Positions 26,159 to 35,153 of a stretch of 64,000 bases of DNA are shown one piece after another. The position numbers were made by a program, and so were the translations under genes. Source of the DNA: Bog-532 sp963732345. GTDB lineage: Bacteria > Actinomycetota > Actinomycetes > Streptosporangiales > Streptosporangiaceae. Within the stretch, counting starts at the first letter, position 1. Each line of letters starts with the position of its first letter. The notes beneath the pieces were generated by a model. The model made no database searches, was not told the DNA's origin, and saw only the letters and a list, made by a program, of their open reading frames with translations. The stretch covers positions 128,906 to 192,905 of the forward strand of contig CAVSZI010000022.1 of NCBI GenBank assembly GCA_963732345.1. The letters are read 5' to 3'.

Positions 26159-27254
26159 TCAGTCTGGCCGGGCCACCAGACGGCCCGGGCCGCGCCCGTC
26201 CAGCCGCCACGGCTGCCCGTTGACGATCACCCGGCGCGGCCAGCCCGGGCGGGGGATCATCGGCCATTCCAGCTGGCCGAGCTGCCCCGGGCCGGATGCT
26301 GTCAGTTCGGCGGTATCACCGGAGCGAGCCAGCGTGACCTCGGTCGTCCCGCGCTGCCCGTGCACGAGCACGCGGGCGGCTTCGGCGCCCCAGACCTCCA
26401 CGGCCAGAGACTCCGGGTCCGCCGCCGCGCTGGTGACCGGCCCGGGATCGACCGGCAGCAGGGGTGCCGAACCGGACGAAAAACGGCGCCTGCTCCGGTG
26501 GCCGCCGCAGCCGGTGCCACCGGCCGCCGGTCCGCACGGCCCGCGTGGCGTAATCGATCCAGTCCCCGTCGGGCAGGTAGATGTCCTGCTCCCCGTCGGC
26601 GGCGGTGACCGGCGCGACGAGCAGATCCCGGCCGAGCAGGTACTGCCCGTCGGCATCGCGGGTGGCCCGGTCGGCCGGGTACGCCGCGATCATCGGCCGG
26701 ATCAGCGTGCGGCCCTGCTGGACCGCTTCGATCGCGCTGGAGTACAGGTAGGGCAGCAGCCGGTATCGCGTCGCCACGATGTCCCGGGTGGCCGCGTACA
26801 CCTCCGGGCCCTGGTCCCAGGGCAGCCGGCTGGTGGTGCCGTGGTATCGGTTCAGCGGCGACAGCGCGCCGAACCAGGCCCAGCGCAGGTAGAGATCGGG
26901 CGCCGGGGTGCCGTAAAAGCCGTGGTAGGCATACCCGCCGCCGGGAAGGCCGGTCCGGCCGAACGGGACCGCCCAGGGCGCGCCCGTCACGTCGGTGTCG
27001 TCCCGCTGCTGGCTGGCCAGCGCGGAGTCGGCCAGGAAGCCGAACAGGCCGAGCCGGTGGGTGATGGTGACCACGATGACGCCGTGCCGGACGAGGGCGG
27101 CGGGGTTGCGGTCGTCGCTCTCGCCGACCACCAGCGCGCCGCCGTGGATCCAGACCATCACGGGCAGGTTCCGCCCGCCCGTGCCGTTCTGCGGTTGCGC
27201 GCCGGCCGGGGTGTAGACGTTCAGGTACAGGCAGTCCTCTGACGTGCTGGCCAA
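26159..27254 (-). pseudogene. Chimera of carboxylesterase N-terminus and GH31 glucosidase C-terminus, frameshifted
   Basis: From about 27254 to 27000 the frame is a type-B carboxylesterase (CLYLNVYTPAG, PVMVWIHGGALVVGESDD). It then continues without a break into a GH31 alpha-glucosidase C-terminal part (LRWAWFGALSPLNRYHGTT, RYRLLPYLYSSAIEAVQQGR, LLGRDLLVAPVT). Near 26470 the frame changes, and the true GH31 ending is read in another frame to 26159. The esterase Ser nucleophile and the GH31 catalytic Asp are both absent. A large deletion appears to have fused two unrelated genes, and the product cannot be an active enzyme. Confidence 0.65.
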
Positions 27255-27414
27255 CGCAAAAGCCCAGGTCGCGGGAGAATAACTCGGCCCGCATGCGCGG
27301 ATATGACAAACTGCGGCTCGGTTTACCGGTCGTAGACCGGCTTTCCGGCCGGCTTTGTGGCGGCGGCCCAGTTACTGGCCCGTTTACCGGCCGGCGGCCG
27401 AGTTACTGGCCACC

Positions 27415-28836
27415 CTACTGGTCGGCGATCCAGCTTCCGTGGAAGCCGAGCGGGATCCGGGCCGGCAGGTGGACGCGGGCCACCGGTTCCCCGGTGAAGT
27501 CCTGGGCGGCCAGGACGACCAGATCGGCGGCTCCCCGCTCCGGGTTGTGGATGAAGGCCAGCACGTAGCCGTCGTCCTCACCGGCATCCGGTGCGGCCGG
27601 CGCGAAGACCGCCTCACCCGCGGTGGCGTCCTTCCCGAATTCGTGCGCCTGGTTGGTGCCCGCCGCGAGGTCGTGCTTGAGCAGCGCGTTGGCGAAGGCG
27701 CCGTCCGCGAAGTCGCCGCTGAGCGAGACCGTTTCCCGGCTGACCTCGCCGATGACCGCGCTGTACCCGTAGCGGTGCGGCTGGCTGACGATCCGGTCGT
27801 CCACGCGCGGGAACTCCTGCGCCCGGTCGTCGAGGCCCTGCGGCCGGACCGTTCCGGCCGCCGGATCGATGGACCACCGCTCCAGCGTGAGCGGCCCCTT
27901 TCCCTCCAGGGCCGACACGTCGTACGGGGCCCCGTACCGGACCAGGTCGACGACGACCCGCCCGCCGTCGTCGTGGGCGTTGAGGGTGTGGAAGACCCAG
28001 CACGGCTCCACATCGAACCAGCGGACGCCGCCCGGCTGGTCCGCCTGCTGGCCCGCGTTCTGGCCCGCGTTCTGGCCCGCGCGGGGCAGCAGCCCGACCC
28101 GGGCCTGGTGCGCCCCGTTCCAGGCGTAGGGCAGCTTCCGCCCGGCGGCCACGGCGTCCATGCTGAACGTCACGGGCAGGTCGAACAGGACGACGTAACG
28201 GTCGGTCAGCGCGAAGTCGTGCATCATCGGGCCGTCCGGGGCGGGGATGTTCGTGGTGCGGATGACCTGGCCGGCCGCGTCGACGACGATGTGCTGAACG
28301 TGATCCCAGGCCCAGTAGTAGGCGATGGCGTGCAGTTCCCCGGTGCGCCGGTCCAGCTTGGTGTGCGCGGCGTAGCCGCCCGGCAGTTTCCCCTCGAAGT
28401 CGTACGGCCCCACGGTCTCCAGCTCGCCGGTGAGCTGGTAGGGGAGCGGGCCGGCCTCCACGGTGGCCAGTACGCGCCCGGCGTGCCGGATGATGTGCGT
28501 GTTGGCGGCGAAGTCCGCGTCGTCGTGCACGGGGCCGCCGGGCCATTTCTCGCCCAGCGCGCTCGCGACCTGCCGGGACCGGACCCAGCGGTTGCGGTAC
28601 CACTCGGCCCGGCCGTCGCGCAGCCGGACACCGTGCACCATGCCGGAGCCGAGGAACCAGTGACTGTCACCCCAGCGGGCGCCCGGGTCTTCCAGTCCCA
28701 TCGGGTTGGGCCCGTTGCGCAGGTAGCAGCCGTTCAGTTCCGGCGGCAAGGTACCGGTCACCGGAAGGTCGAACGCGGTGATCTCCTCCCGGACCGGCGC
28801 GAACGAGCCTTCGAAGAATGGGTTCTGTTCGGGCAT
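27415..28836 (-). CDS. Carotenoid oxygenase-family protein
   Basis: This 473-residue seven-bladed propeller enzyme of the RPE65/CCD family cleaves carotenoid, stilbene or lignostilbene double bonds with a non-haem iron. The four iron-binding His lie in the blocks GYAAHTKLD, GPMMHDFALTDRYVV, CWVFHTLNAHDD and GFHGSWIADQ. LRNGPNPMGLEDPGARW is the family's N-terminal signature. ATG 28836 is chosen because of a GGGGGA site upstream and family similarity beginning at NPFFEGSFAPV. It diverges from an acyl-CoA ligase gene 290 bp away; no pathway partner is evident. Confidence 0.85.
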   Translation of the reverse strand: MPEQNPFFEGSFAPVREEITAFDLPVTGTLPPELNGCYLRNGPNPMGLEDPGARWGDSHWFLGSGMVHGVRLRDGRAEWYRNRWVRSRQVASALGEKWPGGPVHDDADFAANTHIIRHAGRVLATVEAGPLPYQLTGELETVGPYDFEGKLPGGYAAHTKLDRRTGELHAIAYYWAWDHVQHIVVDAAGQVIRTTNIPAPDGPMMHDFALTDRYVVLFDLPVTFSMDAVAAGRKLPYAWNGAHQARVGLLPRAGQNAGQNAGQQADQPGGVRWFDVEPCWVFHTLNAHDDGGRVVVDLVRYGAPYDVSALEGKGPLTLERWSIDPAAGTVRPQGLDDRAQEFPRVDDRIVSQPHRYGYSAVIGEVSRETVSLSGDFADGAFANALLKHDLAAGTNQAHEFGKDATAGEAVFAPAAPDAGEDDGYVLAFIHNPERGAADLVVLAAQDFTGEPVARVHLPARIPLGFHGSWIADQ

Positions 28837-29126
28837 GACTGGTCCCCCTTCGTCCCCGCGGTCCCGCTCGCCCGGTTGGCTTGACCGAAGCCGGGTCCTG
28901 GTCAGCATCATCTCCGCCGATCAGCGGGAGGGGAAGGCCCAAGCCCGCGCGGAGGGACGGCTCATGTCAGCGTTCGGTGGGTGGCGGGTCCCCGCCCAGA
29001 AGGCGTAATCGCGTACTTTCGGGAGAGGATCCGAGCGAACGGCCGGTCCGTTTCGCCCGGTGATCAGCCGGGGTTGGCCCGGTGCGTTACCTTTCGAGTG
29101 TCGCGTCGGAATTACGGAGGTTAGGT

Positions 29127-30851
29127 ATGGTGGGCGCCCGGATCACCAGCACGATGCAGGACGACTTCCCGCTCACCATCACCTCGATCCTGATGCATGG
29201 ATCCCAGGTCTTCGGCCGCAGCGAATGTGTCACGTGGCAGGGCGACGGGGCCCGGCACACCAGCTACCGGCAGATCGAGGAGAACGCGCGCCGCCTGGCC
29301 AGCGCGCTGACCAAGCTGGGCGTGGGCGACGGGGACCCGGTCGCCACGTTCTGCTGGAACAGCCAGGAGCACCTCGAGGCCTACTACGCGGTCCCCTGCA
29401 TGGGCGCGGTCGTGCACACGCTGAACATCCGGCTGTCCGTCCAGCACCTGGCGCACATCGTCAACGACGCCCAGGACAAGATCATCATCGTGGACGGGAG
29501 CCTGCTGCCTGCGCTCGCTCCAGCCATCGACAGTTTCACCACGGTCGAGGCCTACATCGTGGTCGGGGAGGGCGACACGTCCCTGCTCGGCGACCGGCTC
29601 GTCTACTCCTACGCCGAGCTGCTCGCCGCCGAAGAGCCCTCCTACGGGTGGCCCGAGCTGGACGAGCGTTCGGCCGCGGCGATGTGCTACACGAGCGGGA
29701 CCACCGGCGACCCCCGGGGCGTGGTGTACTCGCACCGCTCGACGTACCTGCACGCCCTGGCCACGCTGCAGAACGCGTGCACGGGAGCGAGCCAGGCCGA
29801 CCGGCAGCTCACGATCGTGCCGATGTTCCACGTCAACGCCTGGGGCATCCCGTTCGCGGCGTTCATGTCCGGGACCACCATGCACATGCCCGGCAAGTAC
29901 ATGACCCCGAGCGCGCTGGCCGACTTCATCGAGGCCGAGCACTCGACGCTGGCCTCGGCTGTCCCCACCATCTGGGCCGGGATCCTCCAGGTGGGCGCAC
30001 AGCGCGAAATCAACCTGTCGTCGCTGCGGATGGGCACCTCCGGCGGCGCGGCCATGCCGCGGTCGCTGATGGAGGCGTTCGGCAAGCAGTACGGCGTGCG
30101 GATCATCCAGGGCTGGGGGATGACCGAAACCTCCCCGGTCGGCGGGCTCGCCCTGCCGCCGGCCGACGTCGAGCCCGGGACCGTCGAGGAGATGGACTAC
30201 CGGATGAAGTCCGGGCGCCTGCTGGCCGGCGTCCAGATGCGCATTGTGGACCCCGACGGGAACGAGCTGCCGCGGGACGGCGAGTCGACCGGGGAGATCG
30301 AGGTACGCGGCCCATGGATCACCGGGAGCTACTTCGGGAACTCGCAGCCGGAAAAGTTCCGGGACGGCTGGCTCCGCACCGGCGACATCGCCACCATGGA
30401 CGACCAGGGCTATTTCCAGATCTCCGACCGCCTCAAGGACGTCATCAAGTCCGGCGGGGAGTGGATCTCCTCCGTCGAGCTGGAGAACCTGCTGGTCGGA
30501 AGCCCGAACGTGGTGGAGGCGGCCGTCATCGGCATCCCCGACGAAAAATGGACCGAACGGCCCCTGGCCTGTGTCGTCGTCAGCCAGGACACCGACCCGG
30601 TGACGCTCGCCGAGTTCCTGGACGGCAAGGTGGCCCACTGGCAGGTCCCGGAGAACTGGGCGTTCATCGAAGAGGTGCCCAAGACCACCGTCGGCAAGTT
30701 CGACAAGAAGGTGCTGCGCGCCCGGTACCGGGCCGGCGAGCTCGACGTGAAACGCACGCATGACAGAGCCGCGCCGCTCTCCGCAGGGTCGGTACACCCT
30801 GATCGCGCTTTACCGGGGGTCCGCATGCAGCTGAGGGACGACGACTGGTAG
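29127..30851 (+). CDS. Long-chain fatty-acid-CoA ligase (AMP-forming)
   Basis: This 574-residue ANL-family enzyme activates a fatty acid to acyl-AMP and then to acyl-CoA. Motif A3 is YTSGTTGDPRGVVYSH, A5 is GWGMTETSP, A8 is DGWLRTGDIATMD and the C-terminal Lys is in KTTVGKFDKKVLR. ATG 29127 follows GGAGG with 7 bases spacing. The last 30 residues after the A10 lysine are unusually long and basic-to-acidic, without family similarity. It stands alone on its strand. Confidence 0.9.
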   Translation: MVGARITSTMQDDFPLTITSILMHGSQVFGRSECVTWQGDGARHTSYRQIEENARRLASALTKLGVGDGDPVATFCWNSQEHLEAYYAVPCMGAVVHTLNIRLSVQHLAHIVNDAQDKIIIVDGSLLPALAPAIDSFTTVEAYIVVGEGDTSLLGDRLVYSYAELLAAEEPSYGWPELDERSAAAMCYTSGTTGDPRGVVYSHRSTYLHALATLQNACTGASQADRQLTIVPMFHVNAWGIPFAAFMSGTTMHMPGKYMTPSALADFIEAEHSTLASAVPTIWAGILQVGAQREINLSSLRMGTSGGAAMPRSLMEAFGKQYGVRIIQGWGMTETSPVGGLALPPADVEPGTVEEMDYRMKSGRLLAGVQMRIVDPDGNELPRDGESTGEIEVRGPWITGSYFGNSQPEKFRDGWLRTGDIATMDDQGYFQISDRLKDVIKSGGEWISSVELENLLVGSPNVVEAAVIGIPDEKWTERPLACVVVSQDTDPVTLAEFLDGKVAHWQVPENWAFIEEVPKTTVGKFDKKVLRARYRAGELDVKRTHDRAAPLSAGSVHPDRALPGVRMQLRDDDW

Positions 30852-30923
30852 CGGCGCTGGGCGACCACGCCGATGTGCCGGCTCTTCTCGTCGCGACCCA
30901 CGCGCCGGTGGTCACGGCGGTGA

Positions 30924-31199
30924 GCTGATGAAGGAGCGGGTGGCTCAGTATTTGATCCGGAAGTTGCCGAAGAAATCGGCGTGCGGCTCCCGGCGCTGGC
31001 GGGCCGGATCTTCCCTGACGGGGCGGTGTGGGCTGCCTGGCCGCGCCGGGCGGGCGGCCACACCAGCGACATCACCGAGAACGTGGTCCGTGAGCACGCA
31101 CTGGCCATGGGACTGGTCGACGTGACGGTCGCGGCCATCGACGCGGACTGGTCCGGACTGCGCATGGTCTGGCGCGTCGTCAACCGCGCGAAGCACTGA
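30924..31199 (+). pseudogene. DUF3052-like C-terminal fragment
   Basis: The open frame reads LPALAGRIFPDGAVWAAWPR, then TSDITENVVREHALAMGLVD and WSGLRMVWRVVNR. This matches the C-terminal half of small actinobacterial DUF3052-like proteins (WVAWPKKAS...DITEDVVRE...GLVDVKV). No ATG exists in the open frame, which begins after a TGA at 30921; GTG 30981 could start a 72-residue product. The N-terminal half is missing. Function is unknown. Confidence 0.5.
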
Positions 31200-31215
31200 G
31201 GGACGCTTCCGGGTT

Positions 31216-31761
31216 TCAGCCGGCGCCGGTTAGCGTCGCGAGGCCCGAGATGACCTCGGCGGCCGGCAGGCGGGCCAGGAGCGGGCCCGGGAGCAGCAGC
31301 TTGGAGCCGCGGATCCCGGAACCGATGACGACGTAGGGCTGCTGGATCACCGCCGAGTCGATCAGGATCGGCCAGCTCGCCGGCAGGCCGATCGGCGTGA
31401 TCCCGCCGTACTCCATGCCCGTGGCGGCCAGTGCGTCCTCGACGGGGGCGAACGACGCCTTGCGCGCTCCCAGCCGCTGCCGGACGGCGCCGTTCACGTC
31501 GGCGCGGGTGACCGCCGTGACCAGGCACGCGGCGAACGTGGTGTCGCCGCGGCGCTTGGCCGCGATGACGACGCAGTTCGCGGACTTCTCCAGCGGAATG
31601 TCGTAATGCTCGCAAAACGCCGCCGTGTCGGCCAGTTCCGGGTCGATCTCGGCGACCTCGACCTGCCCGGCGTCCCCGGCGGCCCACTCGGCGAGCGCGA
31701 CGGCGACCGGCTTGGCCAGCAGTTCCGGGTGGGACAGCGCGGGCCGCAGCTCAAAGCTCAT
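31216..31761 (-). CDS. YbaK/EbsC-type aminoacyl-tRNA deacylase
   Basis: The 181-residue protein matches the YbaK/prolyl-tRNA editing family: CVVIAAKRRGD, FAACLVTAVTRADVNGAVRQ with the conserved Asp, and the GITPIGLP motif. It removes mischarged amino acids from tRNA in trans. ATG 31761 is preferred because residues upstream of MSFELRP derive from an IS605-type end. There is only a weak ribosome-binding site there, and transposon insertion may have replaced the native promoter region. Confidence 0.85.
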   Translation of the reverse strand: MSFELRPALSHPELLAKPVAVALAEWAAGDAGQVEVAEIDPELADTAAFCEHYDIPLEKSANCVVIAAKRRGDTTFAACLVTAVTRADVNGAVRQRLGARKASFAPVEDALAATGMEYGGITPIGLPASWPILIDSAVIQQPYVVIGSGIRGSKLLLPGPLLARLPAAEVISGLATLTGAG

Positions 31762-31863
31762 CAAGGTTGCGGCGTGGAAACCCCCGACTTCGGGCCGGGG
31801 AGGAAACGCCACTCCCCCCTTCCGCGTGTCGCGCTTATCCGAAACGGTGCGATCGGAAAGCTT

Positions 31864-32029
31864 AATGTCCGTGAGGACCGCGCACAAATGCCGGGCGTAC
31901 CCCGCACCGGAGCAGGCCAGCGTGCTCAACCGCACGTTCGGCTGCGTCCGCGTCGTGTGGAACCGGACGCGACGGTCCCGGCGCGTCTACGGCGTCACCC
32001 CCGGCGCCTACAGCCAGGCCGCCCGCTGA
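31864..32029 (+). pseudogene. TnpB N-terminal remnant with element end
   Basis: ATG 31864 begins MSVRTAHKCRAYPAPEQASV followed by LNRTFGCVRVVWNRT, the standard start of IS200/IS605 TnpB. The match fails after about 30 residues and a stop comes at 32029. The preceding 31785-31815 contains a CCCCCGACTTCGGGCCGGGG hairpin like an IS605 end. Only the first tenth of the nuclease is left. Confidence 0.65.
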
Positions 32030-32047
32030 CGGGCTCCCAGTTTCCCC

Positions 32048-32131
32048 GGGCGTGGCGGGCCCTCTCCCGGGCGTGGCGGGCCCTCTCCCGGGCGTGGCGG
32101 GCCCTCTCCCGGGCGTGGCGGGCCCTCTCCC
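32048..32131 (+). repeat. 21-bp tandem repeat, four perfect copies
   Basis: GGGCGTGGCGGGCCCTCTCC plus C repeats four times without change, then decays (GGCGTGGCTGGGCC). It sits just after the TnpB remnant stop in a stretch with no gene. There are no spacers, so it is not CRISPR; it may be a minisatellite or binding array. Confidence 0.85.
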
Positions 32132-32251
32132 GGCGTGGCTGGGCCAGGCGTCCGCCCGGCTCCCCGGCGCTCCGTCCGTAAGGGATCCGTAGCGCCCCGA
32201 GAGCGGTAAATCCTTTGTGCTTCACGAGCGGTTGCCTACCATGGCGGCATC

Positions 32252-33303
32252 GTGACCGTCGGTGCGGGCAAGGAGCGCATAGTGGGGTCCTTCGACCGCC
32301 ACGTCCATTCGGACGAACCCGATCGCCCGGACCGTCCTGATGCGGCCGCCGACCGGCCGAGGCCCCCGCGCGAAACAGAAACTCCGCCGGCCGAACGTCC
32401 CGGCCTTCCGACCCTGACCCGCGCCGCCGCCTACGAATCCCTGTACGCCAAGGCGCAGGCCCAGGACGCTCCCTTCCGCGAGCGCATGGCCCGGGAAGAA
32501 CGGGATAAGTCCGCCGAGTCCTCAGCGTCATTAACCGAATCCACCGGCAAACCCGCACCCCCCATCGACAACCCCGAACGCGACCCAGAAGCCCCCCGAA
32601 CCTACTGGACCGAAGTCCCCCGCTTCTTCACGACCTGGCAGAGGCACGTAGAACAATGGCCCGGGAGCCAGGACCAGAAGGTCGACCAGCCAATGGACCC
32701 CCGCCACCAAGCAGAGGCCGCGGAATCATTAAGAGAGATCTGTCAAACAGAGCCAAAAGTAAGTGACAATATCAAGGATATAGAGAAAAATAACACGCAT
32801 CGTGGCTGGCTTGAAGGATTTGAGATTCCGCCTAAAGGGCGAGGCCGTCTCGTGGAAAAGGTTACTGCGTCCCTTGAAACCAGTAGCCCGGATGCCATCC
32901 GGACGCGAAATCATTCAGCAAATTCCAGATGCGATTCGCTACACTTTCTGCTTGCGTTCTAACGAATACACGGCAGGTTGCCAGGATATCAAGGAACGCC
33001 TGGAGGCGTGTGGTTATAAGATGTACTATTCGAAAAATTCATGGGCAGAGCCCGAATATAAAGGCCTTAATACTCGTTGGGTAACACCGATGGGCAGAGG
33101 TTCGAAGTTCAGTTCCATACTCGGGAGAGCTTCCACGCGAAGCACGAGGTCACTCACCAGGCCTACGAGCGGATACGTAACCCGGCGACATCCAGCAGTG
33201 AGCGAGATCTGAACTGAGTACTTTCCAGAGGGAAGTCTCATCCTGGATTCGAATCCCGTGCGGTGTCATGCAAATTTCGGACTATAAAAAGGAAGGCTTC
33301 TGA
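32252..33303 (+). pseudogene. RelA/SpoT-like nucleotidyltransferase-domain protein, at least three frameshifts
   Basis: The gene begins at 32252 with a proline-rich N-terminus and TYWTEVPRFFTTWQRHVEQW. After a frame change near 32900 it continues as IIQQIPDAIRYTFCLRSNEY, then DIKERLEACGYKMYYSKNSW. After a second change near 33090 it reads DGQRFEVQFHTRESFHAKHE. After a third, near 33215, it reaches a stop at 33303. The order DAIR / YKGLNT / EVQFHT resembles the RelA/SpoT synthetase fold. The stop overlaps the next gene's ATG (TGATG), showing original coupling. The base composition is lower in GC than its neighbours. No intact product is possible. Confidence 0.5.
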
Positions 33304-33575
33304 TGCCAGATAAAATTACTTTCTATGCAGTAGTCGGCGGAAATCGGACGGTCGATAACCCGTACGGGCTCGTGCGGCGCCTGCAGACGGAGTGGCGGAT
33401 TCACCGACGAAGGATTGCGCAGGGATTTCAGCTGGAAGTTTACTCCGTCCATCGTTGAATGGGAACGGGGAGATCTTGGTGAGGAGCTTGTCGAGGTTAG
33501 CCACGAGCAAGCTAGAAGATCCTTGAATATTTCCGCGGACGGTGGGGGGCTTCGGGGGGGTCGGCTGGGGCTTGA
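33303..33575 (+). pseudogene. Small partner of the RelA/SpoT-like gene, frameshifted
   Basis: ATG 33303 starts MPDKITFYAVVGGNRTVDNP followed by YGLVRRL. It continues in another frame as GGFTDEGLRRDFSWKFTPSI and VEWERGDLGEELVEVSHEQA, then in a third frame as KILEYFRGRWGA to a stop at about 33575. This gives a protein of about 90 residues if the two indels are repaired. I do not know a named family. It overlaps the upstream gene, as an immunity or antitoxin protein would. From 33576 to 33889 no gene is seen. Confidence 0.45.
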
Positions 33576-33889
33576 CCGAGTTTTGCTTATTGGCGCTCAG
33601 GTGACGGCCGAGCGGGCTCGTCCGCATGACCGCGGCGAACGGGTCTGCTGTACCGGCAGGCCGAGGCACAACCTGGCACCCCCGTCTACAGCCCCAGGCA
33701 GGCCCCTCCGTCCCCGCCTGAGTCCGAATGCTCAGACGTGCCGCCGGGCTGACGTGCGGGCCGTGGACCTCGGCGACCAGGTTGGGACTTCCAGCCATTG
33801 ACGCCTCAGATGCGCCCCCGATACGGCGTAGAAGGCGCAAACGCGCCTGTTAATGAAGCCTTGGGCCGTTTCTGCGTTAGAGTCGCAGG

Positions 33890-34300
33890 ATGCCGACGTT
33901 CCGGATCAAGGAAGCCGCGAACCTTCTCGGGGTCAGCGCTGACACCTTGCGCCGCTGGGCGGAGGGGGGACGGATCGAAACGACCACCGACGCCTCCGGG
34001 CGGCTCGCCGTTGAGGGGGTTGCGCTCGCCAGGTTTGCGCAGGAGCTGGCTGCCTCGGCTGCCCATGCGGAGGGCAAGATCGTGGTGGCTCATTCGGCGC
34101 GGAATAGGTTCAGTGGCCTGATCAGCCGGGTTACCCGCGACACCGTGATGGCTCAGGTGGAGATCCAGGCCGGGCCGCACAGGTTCGTGTCGCTGCTCAG
34201 CCGCGAGGCGGCAGACGAACTCGGCTTGGAGCCAGGGATGCTCGCGGTTGCCGCTGTTAAGGCCACCAACGTCTCCGTGGAGATCCCAAAGATCAGCTGA
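33890..34300 (+). CDS. HTH-TOBE molybdate-responsive regulator/binding protein
   Basis: The 136-residue protein has an N-terminal MerR/excisionase-like helix-turn-helix (FRIKEAANLLGVSADTLRRW) and a C-terminal TOBE (Mop) domain, about residues 65-133 (SARNRFSGLISRVTRDTVMA, EIQAGPHRFVSLLSREAADE, VAAVKATNVSVEI). TOBE domains bind molybdate or tungstate. It lies 24 bp upstream of modA in the same direction, so it is probably the operon's metal sensor. It is a short alternative to ModE, which has a winged helix and two Mop units. Confidence 0.85.
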   Translation: MPTFRIKEAANLLGVSADTLRRWAEGGRIETTTDASGRLAVEGVALARFAQELAASAAHAEGKIVVAHSARNRFSGLISRVTRDTVMAQVEIQAGPHRFVSLLSREAADELGLEPGMLAVAAVKATNVSVEIPKIS

Positions 34301-34324
34301 TCTCGGCTCACCAGGATTCAACCA

Positions 34325-35131
34325 ATGGGGATGACAATGCGCCGATTTGCCGTTATCGGAGCTGGGCTGGCGGCCATCGCCGTCGCTGGCTGCTCCAGCA
34401 GTAGTTCGGGAAGCTCATCTGCGAGTAGCTCCCGATCCGCGTCCGCGTCCGCCGCGACCGCAGGGACGATAACCGTACTCGCCGCGGCCTCGTTGCAGGG
34501 GACCTTCACCGAGCTGGGGAAGCAATTCGAGGCAGCCCATCCGGGCGATACGGTGAGGTTCAGCTTCGGGCCGAGTTCAGGCCTGGCCACCGAGATCACC
34601 AGCGGTGCGCCGGCTGACGTATTCGCCTCGGCTGCGCCAGCGAACATGGACACGGTGGTCAAGGCCGGCGACGCATCCAGCCCGCAGGATTTCGCCAGGA
34701 ACATCGCGGAAGTCGCCGTGCCCCCCATGAACCCTGCGAACGTGGCATCCGTCACCGAGCTGGCGAACTCGTCAGTCAAGGTGGCGCTGTGCCAGCCGCA
34801 GGTGCCATGCGGGGTCGTGGCGGCAGAGGTATTCAAGAACGCCGGGATCACTGTCAAGCCGGTCACCCTTCAGCCGGACGTGAAGTCGGTGCTGACCCAG
34901 GTCGAGCTGGGCAGCGTCGATGCGGGCATCGTTTACGTGACCGACGTGAAGGCGGCCGGCGCCAAGGTCAAGGGCGTGACGATCCCGGCCAACGAGAACG
35001 CCTCCACGCTCTACCCGATCGCTACCATCAGCAGTAGCGGGCACAAGTCTGAAGCCCAGAGCTTTGTCAGCTACGTGCTGTCCCCCACGGGCCAGCAGGT
35101 GCTCGCGGCCGCGGGATTCCGGCAGCCCTGA
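34325..35131 (+). CDS. modA: Molybdate ABC transporter substrate-binding lipoprotein
   Basis: The 268-residue protein begins with a lipoprotein signal (FAVIGAGLAAIAVAGCSSSS; lipobox AGC at about residues 21-23) and a Ser-rich linker. The ModA fold follows: ITVLAAASLQGTFTELGKQF, FGPSSGLATEITSGAPADVF, and GIVYVTDVKAAG near the end. It captures molybdate or tungstate outside the membrane and passes it to ModB. ATG 34325 has AGGA upstream. The operon order is regulator-A-B-C. Confidence 0.9.
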   Translation: MGMTMRRFAVIGAGLAAIAVAGCSSSSSGSSSASSSRSASASAATAGTITVLAAASLQGTFTELGKQFEAAHPGDTVRFSFGPSSGLATEITSGAPADVFASAAPANMDTVVKAGDASSPQDFARNIAEVAVPPMNPANVASVTELANSSVKVALCQPQVPCGVVAAEVFKNAGITVKPVTLQPDVKSVLTQVELGSVDAGIVYVTDVKAAGAKVKGVTIPANENASTLYPIATISSSGHKSEAQSFVSYVLSPTGQQVLAAAGFRQP

Positions 35132-35153
35132 CCTACTATTCGGAGCTGCCGCG

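Noticed and set aside
29060..30763. Alternative plus-strand ORF of about 567 residues over the acyl-CoA ligase
   Set aside because: It is a shadow frame rich in Arg and Gly; the frame from 29127 has the full adenylate-forming motifs.
32048..32131. CRISPR array
   Set aside because: The 21-bp units are directly adjacent with no spacers, and no cas genes are present. The same applies to the arrays at 18021, 18357 and 48375.
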